NCBI RefSeq assembly: GCF_003725795.1
Contig: NZ_RBEE01000001.1
Location: forward strand, 1-64,000
DNA: 64,000 bases
Direction of reading: 5' to 3'
From: Pedobacter jejuensis
GTDB taxonomy: Bacteria; Bacteroidota; Bacteroidia; Sphingobacteriales; Sphingobacteriaceae
Position 1 is the stretch's first letter. Each line of letters begins with the position of its first letter. The notes beneath the pieces were generated by a model, which saw only the letters and a list, made by a program, of their open reading frames with translations, did no database searches and was not told the origin of the DNA. Shown in pieces: positions 59,127-64,000 of this stretch. Both the position numbers and the translations under genes were made by a program.

Positions 59127-60416
59127 ATGTACAAAAGAATAAATTATATTGCCGCCATATTCGTTTTAGTGTGTGGTTTGGGTGCTCAGGCACAGGTTAC
59201 CACTTCATCTCCATATTCCAGATACGGTCTTGGAAACATTAAGGGCTCATTGCTGCCTCAGTTAAGAGCAATGGGCGGTATTTCTACCGCGGTAAACAAA
59301 GTTAATGGGTTTAATTATATCAATATGCAAAACCCTGCATCTTATTCTGGCGTAACGTTAACCACTATAGATATTGGCATGAGTGCCGGTTTAACAAACC
59401 TAACCCGCAACGATTTAAGCGAAACAAGTTTCAATTCTACCTTTAGTCATATTGCATTTGCAGTTCCGGTTAGTCGCCGCTCTGCATTGAGTTTTGGTGT
59501 ATTGCCTTATTCTGATTTGGGTTATAGTTATAAAAACTCAACTAAAATAGATACCATGTCGGTCGATCAGCTTTATGAAGGTGAGGGTGGTTTATCCAAA
59601 GCTTACATGGGTTACGGTTATCGTTTCGGCGATCACTTAAGCATTGGCGCAAATGTTGAATACATATTTGGTAACTTACTTACCACTCGTGCAACCGAAT
59701 ATGTAGAGGCAGGCGCATTGAACTCTAAACTGCAGAATAAAAATAGCGTTGGGGGCTTAAATTACTCCTACGGTATTCAGTATAACTTTAACATCGCACC
59801 TAAAACCCTAGTTACTTTAGGTTATTCGGGTAGCAGTTCAGGTAAAGTTAATTCAAGTCAATCGTACTTTGCAACGGTTTATACCAGAGATCAAAACGGT
59901 AATGAAAACACGGCATTGGATACTTTGAGCTCGGTAATAAGTGCAAAATCTAATTTAACATTACCTTTATCGCACAACTTTGGTATTGCCATACAACAAA
60001 CCGATAAATGGTTAATTGGAGCTGATGTTAGAATGAGTAAATGGTCTAATGTTAGCATCAACAATATTAATCAAGGTTTACAAAACAGCTATGGCGCATC
60101 ATTAGGTGGTCAGTTTACACCCGATATTACTTCATATAACAGCTATTTTAAACGTGTGGATTACCGTTTAGGTGTAAATTACGATAAGACTTACATCAGA
60201 ATTGGCAATCAGGATATTAAACAGATGGGTGCATCCTTAGGGTTTGGTTTCCCACTTCCATCAGCCAATGGCCTATCATTTTATAAAATAAACTTTACTA
60301 CAGAAGTTGGTCAGCGTGGTACAACAACCAACAATTTAGTAAAAGAGAAATTCATCAACTTCCACTTAGGCTTTACATTGAACGATACGTGGTTCCGTAG
60401 GTATAGAGTAGATTAA
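59127..60416 (+). CDS. Outer-membrane beta-barrel protein (FadL/OmpP1-like)
   Basis: About 429 residues with signal peptide MYKRINYIAAIFVLVCGLGA and AQAQV cleavage context. The mature part opens TTSSPYSRYGLGNIKGSLLP, has QNPASYSGV (a FadL-like NPA motif) and alternating strands to the C-terminal FINFHLGFTLND. It is probably a transport or structural porin of the outer membrane. An upstream in-frame ATG at 59106 inside coaX adds MKLLQIR, and the 59127 ATG gives a cleaner signal peptide. The operon with lptC supports an envelope role. Confidence 0.83.
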   Translation: MYKRINYIAAIFVLVCGLGAQAQVTTSSPYSRYGLGNIKGSLLPQLRAMGGISTAVNKVNGFNYINMQNPASYSGVTLTTIDIGMSAGLTNLTRNDLSETSFNSTFSHIAFAVPVSRRSALSFGVLPYSDLGYSYKNSTKIDTMSVDQLYEGEGGLSKAYMGYGYRFGDHLSIGANVEYIFGNLLTTRATEYVEAGALNSKLQNKNSVGGLNYSYGIQYNFNIAPKTLVTLGYSGSSSGKVNSSQSYFATVYTRDQNGNENTALDTLSSVISAKSNLTLPLSHNFGIAIQQTDKWLIGADVRMSKWSNVSINNINQGLQNSYGASLGGQFTPDITSYNSYFKRVDYRLGVNYDKTYIRIGNQDIKQMGASLGFGFPLPSANGLSFYKINFTTEVGQRGTTTNNLVKEKFINFHLGFTLNDTWFRRYRVD

Positions 60417-60418
60417 TT

Positions 60419-60994
60419 ATGCGCAACGCATTTTTTTATTGTTTGATTTTAGGGTTATCATTATTTATGGTTTCCTGTGGAGATGACGACTTAAAAAAAG
60501 CAAATGCGGTAAGCAATCAAAAAATAGCTTTAAACAAAGATAGAACGCTGGGCGTAGAAATTATCTATAGCGATTCGGCAAGAGTTAAAGCCAAGGGTAA
60601 TGCGCCAATTATGGATAAAGTTACGGCTGATAACGGCAGTACGTATCAGGAAATGATTAATGGGGTTAAGATTGATTTCTTTAATGTTAACCAACCTGGG
60701 TTAATTGATGGAACATTGATTTGCGATTATGCCATTAGAAGAGACCAGGAGCAGAAAACCTTCTTTAGAAAAAATGTTATTGTAAAGAACGCCAAAGGCG
60801 ATACTTTTTCATCTGAAGAGTTGATTTGGGATGAAGCAAAAAAACTTTTCTATTCTACACAAAAAGTTACTGTACAAACAACGGATGGTAATATCATAGA
60901 AGGTGTAGATTTTGAAGCACCACAAGATTTCAGTACCTATAAAATTAATACAGCAAGTGGGCAAGCCGTATTAAAGGACGAAATTGCGCCATGA
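60419..60994 (+). CDS. lptC: LPS export lipoprotein LptC
   Basis: A 191-residue protein with lipobox FMVSC (Cys20, then GDDD) and an LptC-like beta-jellyroll: KIALNKDRTLGVEIIYSDSA, VKIDFFNVNQPGLIDGTLIC and FFRKNVIVKNAKGDTFSSEE. LptC links the LptBFG transporter to LptA in LPS transport to the outer membrane. The usual enteric form is an inner-membrane protein, while Bacteroidota often have this lipoprotein form. It starts two bases after the outer-membrane gene, so the operon continues. Confidence 0.88.
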   Translation: MRNAFFYCLILGLSLFMVSCGDDDLKKANAVSNQKIALNKDRTLGVEIIYSDSARVKAKGNAPIMDKVTADNGSTYQEMINGVKIDFFNVNQPGLIDGTLICDYAIRRDQEQKTFFRKNVIVKNAKGDTFSSEELIWDEAKKLFYSTQKVTVQTTDGNIIEGVDFEAPQDFSTYKINTASGQAVLKDEIAP

Positions 60995-61125
60995 AAAACC
61001 AAAATTTTTCTTATCTATTTGCTTAAAAATTAAACAGTTGATAAATAAAATTTTGTGTTTTCTTTTTTGAGGCAAATTTGTATCTTGCGCCCTCTTTAAA
61101 AAAAACTAAATAATATAAGTACAAT

Positions 61126-63210
61126 ATGGGATTAATGACATTTTTGCGTAACCGTGCAGGCTATATACTAGTCTTTGCTATTGGTTTTGCAATTGTTGCA
61201 TTTTTAGTAGGTGATGCAATTAACGTGGGTAAGCCTTTTTGGGCCGAAAACCAAAAAACAGTTGGTTCGGTTGATGGTAACGACATCAGTATTGATGAAT
61301 TCGGACCAAAAGTAGAGCAAAATTTAAATCAGTTTAAGCAACAATATGGCGGCAGTGCAAATGCTCAAATGCAATCGATGGCTGTAGATCAGGCCTGGAA
61401 TGCTGAATTAGCCAGCGTTTTGTTGAATAAAGAATATGAAAGATTAGGTTTATCTGTTTCAGAAGATGAACTGGTTGATTTATTAGTTGGTCAGAATCCA
61501 AGTCCGCTGATTAAACAATACTTTACTAATCCTCAAACTGGTCAGTTAGACCGTATGCAGTTAAACAGCTTCTTAAAATCAAAAGATCCACAAGCTCAAA
61601 ACCAATCTGCACTGTTGCAAACAGAGGTTAAAAATCAAACATTACAACAAAAATATTCAAACTTAATCCGTAACTCGGTTTATGTTACATCTTTAGAAGC
61701 TACTGACGAATATACAAACCGTAACAAGTTGGCTAACTTTAAGTATGTAAATTTAGATTATACATCAATTCCAGATGCTTCGGTTAAATTAACTGATGCA
61801 GATTATTCTGAATATTATGATGCTAATAAATCTCGTTTCAATAACCCTCAGGAAACACGTTCATTTGAATATGTAACGTTTAGCATTAAGCCAACAAAAG
61901 CAGATTCTGCTGCGGTAAAAGCGCAGGTTGATAAAATAGCTGCAGATTTTAGAGTGGCTAAAAATGATTCACTTTTCGCAGCCATTAATTCGGATGTAAA
62001 GGTTCCTTTCACTTATATCACCAAAGGCAAATTAGATCCGGCAGTAGATTCAGCTGTATTTTCTTTACCGGCAGGAAGTTATTATGGGCCAGCATTATCT
62101 GGTAATTCTTACAAAGTGATAAAAGTAGTTGCTACTCGTTTATCTCCAGATTCGGTTAAAGTGAGTCACATTTTAATAGACCCAGCTAAAGTTGGCGGTG
62201 AAGATAAAGCTGTAAAATTAGCAGATTCGTTAAAAGGCTTAATCAATAAAGGTGGAAGTTTTGCAGAATTGGCAAAAACCTATAGTGTTGATGGTTCAAA
62301 AGATCAAGGTGGTTCTATGCCTGCTTTTGCTCGTGGTGCTATGGTACCAGAATTTGAAAATGCAGCATTTGACGGAAGTGTTGGCGATTTGAAAACAGTT
62401 AAGTCTCAGTTTGGTATTCACATTATGAAAATCGAAAAGCAAATCGGTTCATCAAAAGTGGCAAAACTAGCTTATGTAGAAAAATCATTGGCAGCAAGTA
62501 GCAAAACTCAGGCATCTGCTTACAAAGCAGCAAGCAATTTCTTAAACGATGTTAAGGGAAATGATTTCGCCAAATTTGCTCAAACTAAAAACTTAAAAAC
62601 GGCTGTTGCAGATAAAATTACCGCTACCCAAGGTTTTGCACCTGGTTTAGATAATCCACGTAAATTAATTCAGGATGCATATGCGGCTGATAAAGGTGAT
62701 GTTCTTCCAGAAATTTACACCATGGGTGATGGATATGTAGTAGCACGTGTTACCGATATCAGACCAAAAGGTGCTTTACCTTTAGATGCTGTTAAAAAGG
62801 AAATTCAACCGATGGTACTTAATGCTGCTAAAGCAAAATTACTAAAAGCTAAATTTGATGGCGCTGGCAAAGTTGGCTTAGCTCAAATCGCTGCTAAAGT
62901 TGGTCGCTCAGTGCTTCCGGTTCAAAATATTGTTTTTGCTAACCCAATCATACCTGGTGTTGCACAAGAAAACAAATTGGTTGGTTCTGTATTCGGTTCT
63001 CAGCCAGGAAAAGTTTCTACACCTGTAGAAGGTGAGCGTGGTGTTTACGTATTTTCAGTTGATGGATTTTCTAATCCTGCTCCAATTGCAAATATGTTTA
63101 AACAAAAAGAAACCATGTTGTTGAGTTTAGGTCAGCGTTCTTTAGGTGCAGCTTTCCAAGCTTTACAAGATAATGCCAAGATAAAAGACAATCGCGTGAA
63201 ATTCTATTAA
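61126..63210 (+). CDS. PpiD-like periplasmic peptidyl-prolyl isomerase
   Basis: A 694-residue foldase anchored by an N-terminal helix (GYILVFAIGFAIVAFLVGDA). SurA/PpiD N-terminal region (SVDGNDISIDEFGPKVEQNL), a parvulin-type rotamase domain (SHILIDPAKVGGEDKAVKL, GGSFAELAKTYSVDGSKDQG, FGIHIMKIEKQ; about 345-445), and a second rotamase-like, probably non-catalytic C-terminal part. It assists folding of proteins emerging from the Sec translocon and outer-membrane proteins. Follows lptC with a 131-base gap and ends at a strong terminator. Confidence 0.92.
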   Translation: MGLMTFLRNRAGYILVFAIGFAIVAFLVGDAINVGKPFWAENQKTVGSVDGNDISIDEFGPKVEQNLNQFKQQYGGSANAQMQSMAVDQAWNAELASVLLNKEYERLGLSVSEDELVDLLVGQNPSPLIKQYFTNPQTGQLDRMQLNSFLKSKDPQAQNQSALLQTEVKNQTLQQKYSNLIRNSVYVTSLEATDEYTNRNKLANFKYVNLDYTSIPDASVKLTDADYSEYYDANKSRFNNPQETRSFEYVTFSIKPTKADSAAVKAQVDKIAADFRVAKNDSLFAAINSDVKVPFTYITKGKLDPAVDSAVFSLPAGSYYGPALSGNSYKVIKVVATRLSPDSVKVSHILIDPAKVGGEDKAVKLADSLKGLINKGGSFAELAKTYSVDGSKDQGGSMPAFARGAMVPEFENAAFDGSVGDLKTVKSQFGIHIMKIEKQIGSSKVAKLAYVEKSLAASSKTQASAYKAASNFLNDVKGNDFAKFAQTKNLKTAVADKITATQGFAPGLDNPRKLIQDAYAADKGDVLPEIYTMGDGYVVARVTDIRPKGALPLDAVKKEIQPMVLNAAKAKLLKAKFDGAGKVGLAQIAAKVGRSVLPVQNIVFANPIIPGVAQENKLVGSVFGSQPGKVSTPVEGERGVYVFSVDGFSNPAPIANMFKQKETMLLSLGQRSLGAAFQALQDNAKIKDNRVKFY

Positions 63211-63231
63211 TTAGAAATTGCGTAATTTTAC

Positions 63232-63260
63232 AACCGTTCTGATGTTCAATCAGAACGGTT
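63232..63260 (+). terminator. Terminator of the PpiD-like gene
   Basis: AACCGTTCTGAT (63232-63243) pairs perfectly with ATCAGAACGGTT (63249-63260) around GTTCA, then a T-run. Confidence 0.94.
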
Positions 63261-63276
63261 TTTTTATTTAATCGCC

Positions 63277-63792
63277 ATGGAAATTCAGGAAAACTTCGTT
63301 AACAAGGTTGCCAATAGTGGTTTAATCACTTTAAATCTGGAAGATTATTATCATCCGGGTGAAAGGGTATTGTATGATATCAAGGATAATCTATTTCATG
63401 GTTTAATGCTTAGGGAAAAAGATTTCCGGGAGTTTATTAAAGGCCATGATTGGAGCCAATATGAAGGTAAAAATGTGGCTATTATTTGCTCGGCAGATGC
63501 GATTGTACCAACTTGGGCCTATATGCTTTTAGCCAATAAATTAAAGCCTTTTGCTAATGAGGTTGTTTTCGGTGGCTTAGATACGCTAGAAGCAGTGATG
63601 TTTGCAAAGGCACTGTCTAAAATAAACACTGAATCCTTTGCTAACGAACGTGTTGTTGTTAAGGGATGCGGAGATATTGAAGTTCCGGTAGCGGCCTATG
63701 TTGAAATTACCAATCTGCTTACGCCAGTTGTAAAAAGCATTATGTTTGGCGAGCCGTGTTCTACTGTTCCGGTTTATAAAAGAAAAGATTAA
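63277..63792 (+). CDS. DUF2480 family protein
   Basis: A 171-residue protein that covers the whole DUF2480 family: NVAIICSADAIVPTWAYMLL, LKPFANEVVFGGLDTLEAV and VVVKGCGDIEVPVAAYVEIT are its conserved blocks. It is limited to Bacteroidota and has no known biochemical role. It is followed by a DUF3108 gene, a common arrangement in the phylum. Confidence 0.9.
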   Translation: MEIQENFVNKVANSGLITLNLEDYYHPGERVLYDIKDNLFHGLMLREKDFREFIKGHDWSQYEGKNVAIICSADAIVPTWAYMLLANKLKPFANEVVFGGLDTLEAVMFAKALSKINTESFANERVVVKGCGDIEVPVAAYVEITNLLTPVVKSIMFGEPCSTVPVYKRKD

Positions 63793-63882
63793 ATTTTGGT
63801 TTGCTTTTTGCATATCTTGTTGATAAGCTGCAAAGAACCTTATCATGTGGCTAAATAACACAACTGAAACACATTTAAGCAA

Positions 63883-64000
63883 ATGAAAAGGTTATTATTA
63901 ATCATCTCTTATACATTTTTTGCGCTATCTATATCCGCACAAGAGTTGCCTGTAAAAAAGGAAGCCGTGTTTCAGGATGGTGAAATACTAAAGTACAGAT
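63883..64000 (+). CDS. DUF3108 domain protein, 5' end only
   Basis: The frame opens with a signal peptide (MKRLLLIISYTFFALSISAQ) and continues ELPVKKEAVFQDGEILKYR before the window ends. The F-x-x-GE-x-L-x-Y context matches the start of the DUF3108 domain, a periplasmic or outer-membrane-associated family of unknown function that commonly follows DUF2480 in Bacteroidota. The rest of the gene lies outside the window. Confidence 0.75.
   Translation, partial: MKRLLLIISYTFFALSISAQELPVKKEAVFQDGEILKYR

Overview
The window looks like chromosomal DNA of a Bacteroidota bacterium, most likely Sphingobacteriaceae and close to Pedobacter. The basis is low GC content, promoters of the Bacteroidota type (TTG-N17-19-TAnnTTTG), type IX secretion (T9SS) components and a T9SS cargo protein, and many Bacteroidota families (DUF4159, DUF4834, DUF2480, DUF6427, DUF6702, YfhO). 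No rRNA, tRNA, CRISPR array, prophage or intact insertion sequence was found.

Layout. 1-1.5 kb: the C-terminal end of a repetitive T9SS-secreted protein, followed by a decayed stretch with an ABC-transporter fossil. 2-6.6 kb: a tight forward housekeeping cluster (DedA, ppa, CNNM/CorC, rsmE, DUF4159, biotinyl carrier). 6.6-10.7 kb: T9SS genes gldJ and porV in divergent orientation, then ispF. 10.8-14.2 kb: a large GH18-CE4-GT2 fusion resembling a one-chain exopolysaccharide machine. 14.5-17 kb: pirin, YceI, a Crp/Fnr regulator and a 52-residue FeoB-associated Cys-rich protein.

17.3-23.9 kb is the most unusual locus. Two ATP-grasp ligases (one apparently circularly permuted), a YbdK-type GCS2 amidoligase, a class I glutamine amidotransferase-like protein and two esterases are packed together. 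The gene content suggests a small amide- or peptide-like metabolite assembled without ribosomes and trimmed or released by hydrolases. The product cannot be read from the sequence.

24-28 kb: a structured RNA candidate, typA, a kinase-like orphan and a DJ-1/PfpI protein. 28-41.3 kb: a surface-glycan neighbourhood (three glycosyltransferases, three methyltransferases, a flippase, a fucosidase), broken up by a Tricorn-type protease, an internally deleted DUF1016 nuclease, a truncated ParE toxin-antitoxin pair and a GxxExxY protein. 41.4-48 kb: a zinc-protease-like lipoprotein, DinB, YjjG, upp, and a DUF6702/HupE/M1 peptidase group. 48-56.5 kb: uvrB, ywbE, DUF4834, a GbsR/MarR regulator with a probable self-operator, YfhO, a 31-residue membrane peptide, an LpxH-like hydrolase and a glycosyltransferase. 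56.5-57.3 kb is a nested repeat island. 57.3-64 kb: DUF6427, coaX, an outer-membrane protein, lptC, a PpiD-like foldase, DUF2480 and the start of a DUF3108 gene, a cell-envelope biogenesis block.

Small genes and regulatory elements found by reading the sequence include the FeoB-associated protein, the 31-residue peptide, promoters, intrinsic terminators, a REP-like dispersed palindrome family and several fossils. Starts were moved downstream where the longer frame begins with TTG or runs through a promoter. All functions are predictions from sequence motifs, with no database search.
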